A stretch of DNA of 64,000 nucleotides from Pseudomonas putida (GTDB lineage Bacteria > Pseudomonadota > Gammaproteobacteria > Pseudomonadales > Pseudomonadaceae): NCBI RefSeq assembly GCF_028682455.1, contig NZ_JANHLD010000004.1, positions 1-64,000 of the forward strand, in the 5' to 3' direction. The notes beneath the pieces were generated by a model. The model was not told the origin of the DNA, made no database searches, and worked only from the letters and a program-made list of their open reading frames with translations. Shown piece after piece: positions 54,960 to 63,769 of the stretch (the stretch's first letter is position 1; every line of letters starts with the position of its first letter). The translations under genes and the position numbers were made by a program.

Positions 54960-55649
54960 ATGTTCCGCCCCGCCCTCACCTTCACCGGCCTGTGCGCCGG
55001 CCTGCTGTTCTCGGCCAGTGCGCTGGCGCTGTCGCTTGGCGACCTCACACAAAAGGACGCCAGCACCGGTCTCAAGGATGCCCTGACCCAGGGCGCGCAA
55101 GTTGCCGTCAAGCAACTGGGCACGCCTGGCGGCTTCAGCGCCAACCCCGAGGTACGCATCGAACTGCCCGGCAAACTGGGCAAGGCCGCCAAGACCATGA
55201 AAAAATTCGGCATGGGCGCCGAGGTCGAGCAATTGGAGGCCAGCATGAACAAGGCTGCCGAAGCCGCGGTTCCCCAGGCCCAGGCCCTGCTGGTCGATGC
55301 CGTGAAGAAAATGACCGTCGACGATGCCAAGGGCATTCTTGCCGGCGGCAACGACTCGGCCACCCAGTACCTGAACAAGACCAGCCGCGAGCAGATCCGC
55401 GCCAAGTTCCTGCCCATCGTCAAGCAGGCGACCGACCAGGTAGGGTTGGCCCAGCAGTACAATGCCTTTGCCGGACAAGCTGCGACCCTGGGTGTGCTGG
55501 ATGCCAAGAACGCCAATGTCGAAGGCTACGTGACCGAGCAGGCGCTCGATGGGCTGTTCGAAATGATTGCCAAGCAGGAAGAAAGCATTCGCCAGAATCC
55601 TGCGGCGGCGGCTACCAGCGTTGCCAAGAAGGTGTTCGGCGCGTTGTAA
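54960..55649 (+). CDS. DUF4197 protein, exported
   Basis: A 229-residue protein with an N-terminal signal peptide (ending ASALA) and an all-helical mature region typical of DUF4197 (LKDALTQGAQVAVKQLG, then GYVTEQALDGLFEMIAKQE). ATG 54960 is chosen for the AAGGA 10 bases upstream and the signal peptide it gives. Its function is unknown. It ends just before a REP palindrome. Confidence 0.85.
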   Translation: MFRPALTFTGLCAGLLFSASALALSLGDLTQKDASTGLKDALTQGAQVAVKQLGTPGGFSANPEVRIELPGKLGKAAKTMKKFGMGAEVEQLEASMNKAAEAAVPQAQALLVDAVKKMTVDDAKGILAGGNDSATQYLNKTSREQIRAKFLPIVKQATDQVGLAQQYNAFAGQAATLGVLDAKNANVEGYVTEQALDGLFEMIAKQEESIRQNPAAAATSVAKKVFGAL

Positions 55650-55652
55650 ATG

Positions 55653-55706
55653 CATCGCGGGGCAAGCCCGCTCCTACGCGGTAGGAGCGGGCTTGCCCCG
55701 CGATCA
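55653..55706. repeat. REP palindrome pair between the DUF4197 gene and mexK
   Basis: CATCGCGGGGCAAGCCCGCT and its complement, with about 2-6 bases between them, fill the 59-base gap between two convergent genes. The hairpin likely shields both 3' ends. Confidence 0.93.
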
Positions 55707-55708
55707 CT

Positions 55709-58700
55709 TCAGGTCTTCTTCACCCTGAACCACGCCGCATACAGCGCCGGCAAAAACAGCAGCGTCAACGCCGTGGCCACGATCAACCCACCCATGATCG
55801 CCACCGCCATCGGCCCGAAGAACACGCTGCGCGACAGCGGAATCATCGCCAGCACCGCCGCCAGCGCGGTCAGCACGATCGGCCGGAAGCGGCGCACGGT
55901 CGCCTCGATAATTGCCTGCCAACGATCCAGCCCCGCAGCGATGTCCTGCTCGATCTGATCGACCAGGATCACCGAGTTGCGCATGATCATCCCCGACAGC
56001 GCGATGGTGCCCAGCATCGCCACGAAACCGAACGGCTGGCGGAACACCAGCAGGAACAAGGTCACCCCAATCAACCCCAGGGGCGCGGTGAGGAACACCA
56101 TCACCGTGCGCGAGAAGCTGCGTAGCTGCAGCATCAGCAAGGTCAGCACGACCACGATGAACAACGGCACGCCAGCGTTCACCGATTTCTGTCCGCGGGT
56201 AGAGTCTTCCACCGTGCCGCCGACCTCCAGCAAATAGCCATCCGGCAATTCGGCACGCACCGGGTCCAGGGTCGGCAGGATCTGCTTGACCAGGGTCACC
56301 GGCTGTTCCTTGCCATAGATATCGGCACGTACCGTGACGCTGGGCAGACGGTTGCGGTGCCAGATGATGCCTTCCTCGAACCCGTACTCGAGCGTCGCCA
56401 CCTGCGACAGGGCCACGCTCCGGCCGTTGTCGGTCGGCACCGCCAGGCTCGGCAGGTTGGCAAGCTCGGTGCGCTCCTGCTGGGTACCACGCAGGAGGAT
56501 CTCGATCAGTTCGTTGTCTTCGCGGAACTGGCTGACGGCAGAGCCGGTGAGCGAGCTTTGCAGGAACTTGGCCAGGTTGGCGGTACTCACGCCCAGGGCG
56601 CGGGCGCGGTCCTGGTCGATATTCAGGTACACCACCTTGCTCGGCTCTTCCCAGTCCAGGTGTACGTTGACCACATGGGGATTCTCGCGAACCTTTGCGG
56701 CGACCTTGCGCGCCAGGGCGCGCACTTGCTCGATGTGCTCGCCAGTCACCCGGAACTGTACCGGATAGCCCACGGGTGGGCCGTTCTCCAGGCGAGTAAC
56801 CCGCGAGCGCAAGTCTGGGAACTGCTCGTCGAGGGTGGCGATCAACCAGCTGCGCAGGGCTTCACGCTCTTCGATGGTCTTGGCCAGCACCACGAACTGG
56901 GCAAAGCTTGCCGCCGGTAGTTGCTGGTCCAGCGGCAGGTAGAAGCGCGGCGAACCGGTGCCCACATAAGCCACATAGTTGTCGATACCGGCACGGTCCT
57001 TGAGCATTGCCTCCAGGCGCTTGACCTGTTCGGCGGTGTTGCTCAGCGAGGCACCTTCGGCCAGTTTCAGGTCGACCATCAGCTCCAGTCGGCCGGATGC
57101 CGGGAAGAACTGCTGGGGCACGAAACGGAACAGCAGAATACTGCCGACGAACAGCGCGAGGGTCGCGACGATTACAGTCTTGCGCCGCGCCACGCACCAG
57201 CCCACCACACGCCGCACACGCTGGTAGAACGGCGTGCCGTAAGGGTCCGGGCCGCCTTCGGCAGTGCCATGCTTGGCGGCATGCCGCTTGGCCAGGTCTG
57301 GCAACAGGCGCTCGCCCAGATAAGGCACGAACACCACCGCGGCAATCCAGGAAGCGACCAGGGCAATCGTGACCACCTGGAAGATCGAACGGGTGTACTC
57401 GCCGGTGCTGGACTGCGCCGTGGCGATCGGCAAGAAGCCTGCCGCCGTGATCAGCGTACCGGTGAGCATCGGGAAGGCCGTACTGGTCCAGGCGTAGCTG
57501 GCCGCCTTGATCCGGTCGAAGCCTTGCTCCATCTTGATCGCCATCATCTCGACGGCAATGATCGCATCGTCCACCAACAGCCCCAGGGCCAGCACCAGCG
57601 CCCCCAGCGAGATCTTGTGCAGGCCGATACCCAGGTAGTACATGGTGGCGAAGGTCATGGCCAATACCAGCGGAATGGCCAGGGCCACCACCAGGCCGGT
57701 GCGCACGCCGAGCGAAAAGAAGCTCACCAGCAACACGATCGCCAAGGCTTCGACCAGCACCTGGACGAACTCGCCTACCCCGGTTTTCACCGCGGCTGGC
57801 TGATCCGACACCTTGCGCAGCTCCATGCCGGCCGGCAGGTTGTGCGAGATCCGCTCGAACTCAGCCTCCAGGGCCTTGCCCAGCACCAGAATGTCGCCAC
57901 CAGCTTTCATCGACACCGCAAGGCCGATGGCGTCCTGGCCCATGAAGCGCATGCGCGGCGCGGGAGGATCGTTGAAACCGCGTCGTACCTGGGCCACATC
58001 GCCAATCCGGAACGTACGGTCGCCTACGCGAATGGGGAACTGCTCGATCTGCTCGACGGTGTCGAAGCGGCCGCTCACCCGCAGCTGCAAGCGCTCGCTG
58101 GAGGTCTCGAAGAAGCCTGCGGTGCTGACCGCGTTCTGCTCCTCCAAGGCCTGCTGCACAGCCGCCAGGGGCAAGCCGAGGGTGGCCAGCTTGACGTTCG
58201 ACAGTTCGATCCAGATCTTTTCATCCTGCAACCCCAACAGCTCGACCTTGCCCACATCCTTGACCCGCTGCAGCTGGATCTGCACGCGGTCGGCGTAGTC
58301 CTTGAGCACGGCGTAGTCGAAACCTTCGCCGGTCAGCGCGTAGATGTTGCCGAAGGTGGTGCCGAACTCGTCGTTGAAAAACGGCCCCTGGATACCCGGC
58401 GGCAAGGTATGCCGGATGTCGGCAACCTTCTTGCGGATCTGGTACCACAGCTCGGGGATATCGGCCGAATGCATCGAGTCGCGGGCCACGAAGGTGACCT
58501 GCGATTCGCCAGGGCGCGAGAACGACATGATCTTCTCGTACTCCCCCGTCTCCATCAGCTTCTTTTCGATGCGTTCGGTGACCTGGCGCGAGACTTCCTC
58601 GGCGCTGGCGCCGGGCCAGATCGTGCGAATCACCATGGCCTTGAAGGTGAACGGCGGGTCTTCACTCTGTCCCAGCTTGGTGTAGGACAGCGCGCCGACC

Positions 58701-58774
58701 AGCGCCAGAAGAATCATCAGGAACAGCACGATCTGCCGATTGCGCAGGGCCCAGGCGGAAAGGTTGAAACCCAT
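55709..58774 (-). CDS. mexK: RND efflux transporter, MexK-like
   Basis: Inner-membrane proton-driven pump of the hydrophobe/amphiphile RND family, 1021 residues. Twelve membrane segments and two large periplasmic loops are evident. The proton-relay Asp pair is in ALGLLVDDAIIAVEM (TM4). It follows the adaptor gene by 6 bases and is transcribed with it, away from a TetR gene. The gene order plsB, YbaY-like, DUF4197-like, pump, adaptor, TetR is what I recall for mexK-mexJ-mexL in P. aeruginosa. No outer-membrane factor is encoded here; MexJK is known to borrow OprM or OpmH. Confidence 0.85.
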   Translation of the reverse strand: MGFNLSAWALRNRQIVLFLMILLALVGALSYTKLGQSEDPPFTFKAMVIRTIWPGASAEEVSRQVTERIEKKLMETGEYEKIMSFSRPGESQVTFVARDSMHSADIPELWYQIRKKVADIRHTLPPGIQGPFFNDEFGTTFGNIYALTGEGFDYAVLKDYADRVQIQLQRVKDVGKVELLGLQDEKIWIELSNVKLATLGLPLAAVQQALEEQNAVSTAGFFETSSERLQLRVSGRFDTVEQIEQFPIRVGDRTFRIGDVAQVRRGFNDPPAPRMRFMGQDAIGLAVSMKAGGDILVLGKALEAEFERISHNLPAGMELRKVSDQPAAVKTGVGEFVQVLVEALAIVLLVSFFSLGVRTGLVVALAIPLVLAMTFATMYYLGIGLHKISLGALVLALGLLVDDAIIAVEMMAIKMEQGFDRIKAASYAWTSTAFPMLTGTLITAAGFLPIATAQSSTGEYTRSIFQVVTIALVASWIAAVVFVPYLGERLLPDLAKRHAAKHGTAEGGPDPYGTPFYQRVRRVVGWCVARRKTVIVATLALFVGSILLFRFVPQQFFPASGRLELMVDLKLAEGASLSNTAEQVKRLEAMLKDRAGIDNYVAYVGTGSPRFYLPLDQQLPAASFAQFVVLAKTIEEREALRSWLIATLDEQFPDLRSRVTRLENGPPVGYPVQFRVTGEHIEQVRALARKVAAKVRENPHVVNVHLDWEEPSKVVYLNIDQDRARALGVSTANLAKFLQSSLTGSAVSQFREDNELIEILLRGTQQERTELANLPSLAVPTDNGRSVALSQVATLEYGFEEGIIWHRNRLPSVTVRADIYGKEQPVTLVKQILPTLDPVRAELPDGYLLEVGGTVEDSTRGQKSVNAGVPLFIVVVLTLLMLQLRSFSRTVMVFLTAPLGLIGVTLFLLVFRQPFGFVAMLGTIALSGMIMRNSVILVDQIEQDIAAGLDRWQAIIEATVRRFRPIVLTALAAVLAMIPLSRSVFFGPMAVAIMGGLIVATALTLLFLPALYAAWFRVKKT

Positions 58775-58780
58775 CGGGAC

Positions 58781-59881
58781 TTACTCCTTGGCCGCCAGAT
58801 TCACCACACGATTGGAACGATCCACCGGACGCACCTGTTGCCCCTCCTGGAGCACATGCACGCCGGCCGCCACTACCCAGTCCGAGGCATTGAGGCCTTC
58901 AAGCACTGGCACACTGTTTTCGCCATAGGCACCCACCCGCACCGGCACACGCTTGAGGGTGTTGTTGGCGTCCACGCGCCAAACGTAGGTCTGGCCGTTC
59001 TCGGCGGTCAGCGCCGACAACGGCACCGCCAGCGGCGCCTGCTCGGCATGCTGGATATACACCCGGGCACTCTGGCCCAGCTCTGCCGGCACCTTGCCGG
59101 CGGTGAAGGCAATGCGCGCCGCGTAGGTGCGCGAGCGTGGATCGGCCGAAGGCGACAGTTCGCGAATACGCCCGGTGAAACGCTCATCGGGCTGCGACCA
59201 GAGCTCCACCGACACCGGCTGACCGACCTTGAAGCGGCCGAACTGCTGCTCCGGCAAACCGATCAGCACTTCGCGCTCGCCATCGGCGGCCAGGGTGAAC
59301 ACGGTCTGGCCGGCGGACACCACCTGCCCGACCTCGACCTGGCGCTTGGCGATCACGCCATCCTGGGAGGCGCGCAATACAGCGTATTCCGCCTGGTTAC
59401 CGGCCACGTCGAACTCGGCGCGCACCTGCTTGAGCCGGGCCAGGCCGGCGCGATAGAGGTTTTCGGCATTGTCGTACTGGGAATGGCTGACCATCTGGCG
59501 GTCAAGCAGGGTCTTGTAGCGGTCGCGCTCGGCCTTGACCAGGGTCAGGTTGGCTTCGGCAGCGGCCAGCTGGGCACGACTGGCCTCCAGTTGCAGGCGC
59601 ACATCCTGCGGGTCGAGCTGGGCCAGCGGCTGCTCAGCCTTGACCCGCTGGCCCTCTTCGACCAGACGCTTGCTGACCTTGCCACCGATGCGGAACGCCA
59701 GTTCCGGCTCGAAGCGCGCGCGCACCTCGCCAGGGTAGCTGTCGGCTGCGGCGCTGGCCGGTTGCGGCTGCACCACCATGGCAGGTCGCAAGGAGGTCTG
59801 CGGTGTGCTTTCCTGCCCGCAGGCAGAGAGCAACACGGCAAGGCCGATGGGCAGAGCGAGGGGCAAGGCATGGCGCAACAT
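58781..59881 (-). CDS. mexJ: RND periplasmic adaptor, MexJ-like lipoprotein
   Basis: Membrane-fusion protein joining the pump to the outer-membrane channel. The 366-residue precursor has a lipoprotein signal with lipobox LLSAC, then the paired lipoyl halves (VSKRLVEEGQRVKAEQPLAQLD and VLRASQDGVIAKRQVEVGQVV) and an alpha-helical hairpin between them. It precedes mexK and is divergent from a TetR gene across a 192-base gap with an operator-like inverted repeat. Confidence 0.87.
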   Translation of the reverse strand: MLRHALPLALPIGLAVLLSACGQESTPQTSLRPAMVVQPQPASAAADSYPGEVRARFEPELAFRIGGKVSKRLVEEGQRVKAEQPLAQLDPQDVRLQLEASRAQLAAAEANLTLVKAERDRYKTLLDRQMVSHSQYDNAENLYRAGLARLKQVRAEFDVAGNQAEYAVLRASQDGVIAKRQVEVGQVVSAGQTVFTLAADGEREVLIGLPEQQFGRFKVGQPVSVELWSQPDERFTGRIRELSPSADPRSRTYAARIAFTAGKVPAELGQSARVYIQHAEQAPLAVPLSALTAENGQTYVWRVDANNTLKRVPVRVGAYGENSVPVLEGLNASDWVVAAGVHVLQEGQQVRPVDRSNRVVNLAAKE

Positions 59882-59917
59882 GATGAATGACCTTTCGCGA
59901 ATGGCGCTTTGAATATT

Positions 59918-59933
59918 TATACTGGCGGGTATA
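59918..59933. promoter_or_regulatory. Candidate TetR operator in the mexJ-mexL gap
   Basis: Inverted repeat TATAC-TGGCGG-GTATA inside an AT-rich stretch, 37 bases from the mexJ start. Its placement over the likely mexJ promoter suits a TetR repressor. The partner is inferred from position. Confidence 0.65.
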
Positions 59934-60073
59934 TTAAATCAGGGAACCAGAGCCGGGAAGCCGCGGCCCAAGAGAAAAAACGCATTAACGCGAATCCTTT
60001 ATGACGATATCTGCCAGCCCTGGACGGGTCGGCGATGTACCATGTGCCCCAACTGGAACCTGTACAAGTACTC

Positions 60074-60709
60074 ATGCCCAACGATCTCAGCGCTCCCGCC
60101 GGCCCCGGCCGGCCCAAGGACCTGGCCAAGCGCCAGGCCATACTCGAGGCGGCCAAGCAGCTGTTTCTAACGCTTGGCTACGCCAGCACCAGCATGGATG
60201 CGGTCGCGACAGCGGCAGGTGTTTCAAAACTCACGGTGTACAGCCACTTCACCGACAAGGAGACGCTGTTTACCGCTGCCATCTCGGCCACCTGCACGGC
60301 GCAGTTGCCGGAGTTGATCTTCGAGCTGCCTGACGGCGCACCGCTGGAGCAGGTATTGCTCAACATCGGCTGTGGCTTCCAGGCCTTGATCAGCAGCGAG
60401 CAGTCGGTGCAACTGACCCGTCTGATCATGACCCTGGGCAACCAGGACCCCAAGCTCAGCCAGATCTTCTTCGAAGCCGGCCCGTTGCGGGTGTTGCGGG
60501 AGATGGAGGCGTTGCTGAGGCGCGTCGACCAGCGCGGGCTGCTGCGCATCGAGCATCCCGACAAGGCGGCGGAACACTTTTTCTGCCTGCTCAAGGGCGC
60601 GCCGAACTATCGCCTGCTGCTCGGCTACGCCCCTGCCCTGGACACAGAGGCTGCCCAGGCCCATGTCGAAGAAGTGGTGAGGATGTTCCTGAGCGCCTAT
60701 CGGCCCTGA
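60074..60709 (+). CDS. mexL: TetR-family repressor, MexL-like
   Basis: Represses the divergent efflux genes. ATG 60074 gives 211 residues, close to the MexL length as I recall it; an in-frame ATG at 60035 would add 13. The N-terminal helix-turn-helix (AVATAAGVSKLTVYSHFTDKE) is followed by an all-helical ligand-binding domain. Stop abuts the stop of rsmJ on the other strand (tail to tail with no gap). Confidence 0.82.
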   Translation: MPNDLSAPAGPGRPKDLAKRQAILEAAKQLFLTLGYASTSMDAVATAAGVSKLTVYSHFTDKETLFTAAISATCTAQLPELIFELPDGAPLEQVLLNIGCGFQALISSEQSVQLTRLIMTLGNQDPKLSQIFFEAGPLRVLREMEALLRRVDQRGLLRIEHPDKAAEHFFCLLKGAPNYRLLLGYAPALDTEAAQAHVEEVVRMFLSAYRP

Positions 60710-61492
60710 TCAGGCCTTGAGGGCTTTTTTCGGGTAGATGTCGTAGCGGCTGGACTTGCCTTCCAGGCTGTGGCTCGGCTTGGGTCCTTCAATGATGGGC
60801 GCCTTGCGCGGGCGCTTGACCACGACCCGATGGCTGGCCAAGGCCAGGGCCGCCTCGAGCAGGGCCGGCGCATCCAGGTCGTCACCGACCAGGGGACGGA
60901 ATACGCGCATTTCCTTTTTCACCAGGGCGCTCTTGTCGCGGTGGGGGAACATCGGGTCGAGGTAGATCACCTGCGGCGGCTCGCCCTGCCAGTTGCGCAG
61001 GTGCTCAATGGCGTTGCCCGTCAGCAGCTGCATGCGCGCGACGATGGGGCCGACTTCGGCATCGCCGGCCGCCCGCGCCAGGCCGTCCTGCAGCAGCGCG
61101 GCAACCAGCGGCTGGCGCTCGATGAGGGTCATCCGGCAACCCAGGCTGGCCAGCACGAACGCATCCTTGCCCAACCCCGCAGTGCAATCGAGCACTTGCG
61201 GGCGAACACCCTGGGCAATGCCTACCGCCTTGGCGATCATCTGCCCGCTGCCGCCACCGAACACCCGCCGGTGCGCTGCCGCACCTTCGACAAAGTCGAC
61301 CCGCACCGGCCCCGGTGCCTGCGGACCCAGCTGCTGGATCTGCAGGCCGCTGGCACCGACCTGCACGGCAAAGCCTGCGTTTTCGTCCGCCAGTGGCAGG
61401 CCAAGGCGCTGCGCCCATTCATTGGCCTGGGCCTGATAGTCAGCCGTCAGTGCCTCGACCCGGATGCCGCCGTCCGCCACTTGCTCCACCAT
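60710..61492 (-). CDS. rsmJ: 16S rRNA (guanine(1516)-N2)-methyltransferase
   Basis: Methylates G1516 of 16S rRNA. The 260 residues show a Rossmann SAM site LDCTAGLGKDAFVLASLG and the YLDPMFPHRDKSALVKKEMR motif, with an NPPY-like role for DPMFPH, typical of RsmJ. It is convergent with mexL without a spacer. Confidence 0.93.
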   Translation of the reverse strand: MVEQVADGGIRVEALTADYQAQANEWAQRLGLPLADENAGFAVQVGASGLQIQQLGPQAPGPVRVDFVEGAAAHRRVFGGGSGQMIAKAVGIAQGVRPQVLDCTAGLGKDAFVLASLGCRMTLIERQPLVAALLQDGLARAAGDAEVGPIVARMQLLTGNAIEHLRNWQGEPPQVIYLDPMFPHRDKSALVKKEMRVFRPLVGDDLDAPALLEAALALASHRVVVKRPRKAPIIEGPKPSHSLEGKSSRYDIYPKKALKA

Positions 61493-61524
61493 CGAATCCT
61501 GTACTCAAAAAAATTAAATGATCG

Positions 61525-61538
61525 TCGGCCACGGCCGA
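61525..61538. promoter_or_regulatory. Inverted repeat before the repeat-protein gene
   Basis: TCGGCC-AC-GGCCGA lies in the 95-base gap between rsmJ and the gene at 61588, next to an AT-rich TATAAA. It may be an operator or a promoter element; no partner is known. Confidence 0.35.
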
Positions 61539-61587
61539 TATAAAAAGTATTCGCTATTTTGCCAGACCTACAGCGCCTGCGACTGCC

Positions 61588-62208
61588 ATGACCGACATTC
61601 TTCAGCTCAGCTCAGGTTATTTATCGCCCGTCGGCAACTATGGGCGGCATAACACCCAGGCATTGGGTGGCGTCAGCCACCTGTGGCAGGACTTTTTTGC
61701 CCGCGCCCTGGCCGAGCAACAAGGTGAAGACAGCGATACCGAGAGCCTCGCCCTCGAGCAGTACGACAAAGAAACCGGCGAGCCGCTGGGTGGCAGCCAG
61801 GTACTGGCTCACATCCATAACCAGCGCCTGTGCAACGTGCAGGACACCATCATTGCCCCGCCCGAGCCGTTGTTCCTGCCGATCGCCGAGTTCGAGCCCG
61901 AGCTGCTTGAAAAACTCGCCCCGCCCTACAGCGACGCCGAACTGATCGAACAGCAACGCCAGCTGGATATCAGCAACACCTGGGTACGCCCGGTGGTCAT
62001 GAGCCAGGGGCATCCGATTCCGGAGCCGGGCCCTGGCCCCACACCCCAGCCGCTGTACCTGCCGATCGCCGAGTTCGAGATGGACCTGCTCGACAAGGCG
62101 CCCGAGCCCTTTGATGAGCCAACCCTGACGGCCCAGCAATCGGCCCTGGACTTCGACAGCCGTTGGGCGCGTCCTGTGGTGCTGAACAACGTGCGCATTG
62201 CCGCCTGA
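61588..62208 (+). CDS. Unrecognised protein with two 44-residue repeats
   Basis: I do not recognise this 206-residue protein. The N-terminal 90 residues are neutral to acidic with no repeat. Two gapless 44-residue repeats follow at 94-137 and 155-198 (23 of 44 positions identical by my count). Each begins PL[FY]LPIAEFE and ends W-x-RPVV; a proline-rich linker (GHPIPEPGPGPTPQ) lies between. There is no signal peptide or membrane segment. The start is ATG 61588 with a weak ribosome-binding site. It is convergent with an extensin-like gene one base beyond its stop. Confidence 0.75.
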   Translation: MTDILQLSSGYLSPVGNYGRHNTQALGGVSHLWQDFFARALAEQQGEDSDTESLALEQYDKETGEPLGGSQVLAHIHNQRLCNVQDTIIAPPEPLFLPIAEFEPELLEKLAPPYSDAELIEQQRQLDISNTWVRPVVMSQGHPIPEPGPGPTPQPLYLPIAEFEMDLLDKAPEPFDEPTLTAQQSALDFDSRWARPVVLNNVRIAA

Positions 62209-62209
62209 G

Positions 62210-62899
62210 TCAGCGGCACACCTGCCAGAAGCCCATGTCGAGATGAAAGTGATTGCGGTGGGCGGCGTTATAGTCCGGCCCGAGCACCGTATTGAAACTG
62301 TCGCAAGCCCCGGCGCGCACCTCACGTAAAAACTGCGCCTTGGCGCCCTCGCCGTTCCAGTCCTTGAGCACATTGATCCGCTGCCCATCCGCCAGGTGAA
62401 ACCCGGCGATGTCCAGGGCATTGGCCGTGGCATGCTGGCTGAGCCGACCGTCCTTGCGGTTATAGACGTTGCGACAGGCAAAACTGCCAAGGTGATCGAC
62501 CTGCACCACCGGCTGGGCGAACGCGCGCTGCGCCGCCGGCTGCAAGGCATGTTGCTCGAACAGCGCATAGGCCACCGCCAGCGGGCAGCTGGCCAGAAAG
62601 CTGCTGCTCAGGCGTACCGCCGAGCCTTCGACCCTCAATACGTTTTCCAGTGGACAAGCCGCCTGCGCCGGACTGTCAGCCTGCTGGCGATAACGCAGGC
62701 CTGAGGTAGCCAAGGCTTCAGCGCAGCGTTGCGGATCGTCCTGCAAGCGACCCAGCTTGTATGCCGTCAGCAGATTGGGCGGTTGACGAACATCGAGCAC
62801 GGCCCATGGGTTCCAGGCGTTGGGCAAGCGCACGCCCTGGTACCAGGCAACAACACCTGCCACCACCAGCAACAGGCACAGCAGCAGGCCCTTGCCCAT
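62210..62899 (-). CDS. Extensin-like protein (LAS/D-Ala-D-Ala-peptidase-like fold)
   Basis: A 229-residue protein with an N-terminal hydrophobic anchor (LLLCLLLVVAGVVAWY), so probably exported and membrane-bound. The C-terminal extensin-like domain holds SQHATANALDIAGF and HRNHFHLDMGFW, which supply His and Asp zinc-type ligands as in LAS peptidases. Cysteines (CPLENVL, FACRNVY, GACDSF) are conserved in this group. A cell-wall role is likely but unproven. The CDS starts 6 bases beyond the neighbouring lyase-family gene. Confidence 0.83.
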   Translation of the reverse strand: MGKGLLLCLLLVVAGVVAWYQGVRLPNAWNPWAVLDVRQPPNLLTAYKLGRLQDDPQRCAEALATSGLRYRQQADSPAQAACPLENVLRVEGSAVRLSSSFLASCPLAVAYALFEQHALQPAAQRAFAQPVVQVDHLGSFACRNVYNRKDGRLSQHATANALDIAGFHLADGQRINVLKDWNGEGAKAQFLREVRAGACDSFNTVLGPDYNAAHRNHFHLDMGFWQVCR

Positions 62900-62905
62900 G
62901 GCGGG

Positions 62906-63736
62906 TCAGCGCCTGAACAGCTGGTTCAACTGAGCAAACGGCAGCGCCTGCTCGCCAAACGTGAAGCTGCCCTGATCCTGGATTTCCTGCGCTGCGCGAT
63001 AGAAGGCTCCATAGGCGGCACGAGCCATGGAAGACCCGACACTGATGCGCCGTACACCCAGGTCTTGCAACTGGTTGACGCTCAACTGCACGCCGCTGAG
63101 GCCCATCAGTACATTCACAGGCCTGGGCGCCACGGCCTGGACCACGGAGCGGATTTCTTCGGCAGTGCGCAGGCCCGGGGCATAAAGCACATCGGCGCCG
63201 GCTTCGGCGAAGGCTTGCAGGCGGGCGATGGTGTCGTCCAGGTCCAGGCGCCCGTGCAGCAGGTTCTCGGCACGGGCACAGAGCATGAAGGGAAAGTCCA
63301 GGCTACGGGCGGCAGCCACGGCGGCCTCCACCCGCTCCACCGCATGGTGGAAGCTGTAGATGGGTTCATCGGGATTGCCACTGGCATCTTCGATGGAACC
63401 GCCTACCAGGCCCGCCTGCGCGGCCTGGAGGATCGCGTCGGCGCAGCCTTTGGGGTCATCGCTGAAACCGTTCTCCAGGTCGGCTGCCACCGGCAAGGCG
63501 GTCGCATCGACGATGGCCCGTGCATTGTCCAGGGTTTCATCCAGGGTCATCGCCCCTTCGGCGTCCGGACGCCCCAACGAGAACGCCAGGCCTGCACTGG
63601 TGGTCGCCAACGCCTCGAACCCCAGGCTCGCCAGCAGCTTGGCGGAGCCGGCATCCCAGGGGTTGGGGATGACGAAGGCAGTATCACGCTCATGCAGGGC
63701 TTTGAAGGCTTCGGCACGCAGGGTTTGTACATCCAT
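62906..63736 (-). CDS. Isocitrate lyase/phosphoenolpyruvate mutase superfamily protein
   Basis: A 276-residue TIM-barrel enzyme. ATG 63736 is chosen for GGGAG upstream; GTG 63742 would add two residues. Visible motifs are PNPWDAGSAKLLASLGFEAL, PVAADLENGFSDDP (metal Asp/Glu) and VGGSIEDASG. It lacks the KKCGH loop of true isocitrate lyases, so it is more likely a carboxyphosphonoenolpyruvate mutase-like or oxaloacetate decarboxylase-like enzyme of unknown substrate. Confidence 0.85.
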   Translation of the reverse strand: MDVQTLRAEAFKALHERDTAFVIPNPWDAGSAKLLASLGFEALATTSAGLAFSLGRPDAEGAMTLDETLDNARAIVDATALPVAADLENGFSDDPKGCADAILQAAQAGLVGGSIEDASGNPDEPIYSFHHAVERVEAAVAAARSLDFPFMLCARAENLLHGRLDLDDTIARLQAFAEAGADVLYAPGLRTAEEIRSVVQAVAPRPVNVLMGLSGVQLSVNQLQDLGVRRISVGSSMARAAYGAFYRAAQEIQDQGSFTFGEQALPFAQLNQLFRR

Positions 63737-63769
63737 GATCACGGCTCCCGGGCAAGCGGCAGGACGCGT

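Noticed and set aside
56921..59890. 989-residue plus-strand open frame
   Set aside because: It is antisense to mexK and mexJ and is His/Gln/Arg-rich shadow sequence.
62906..63736. True isocitrate lyase
   Set aside because: It is too short and lacks the KKCGH active-site loop.
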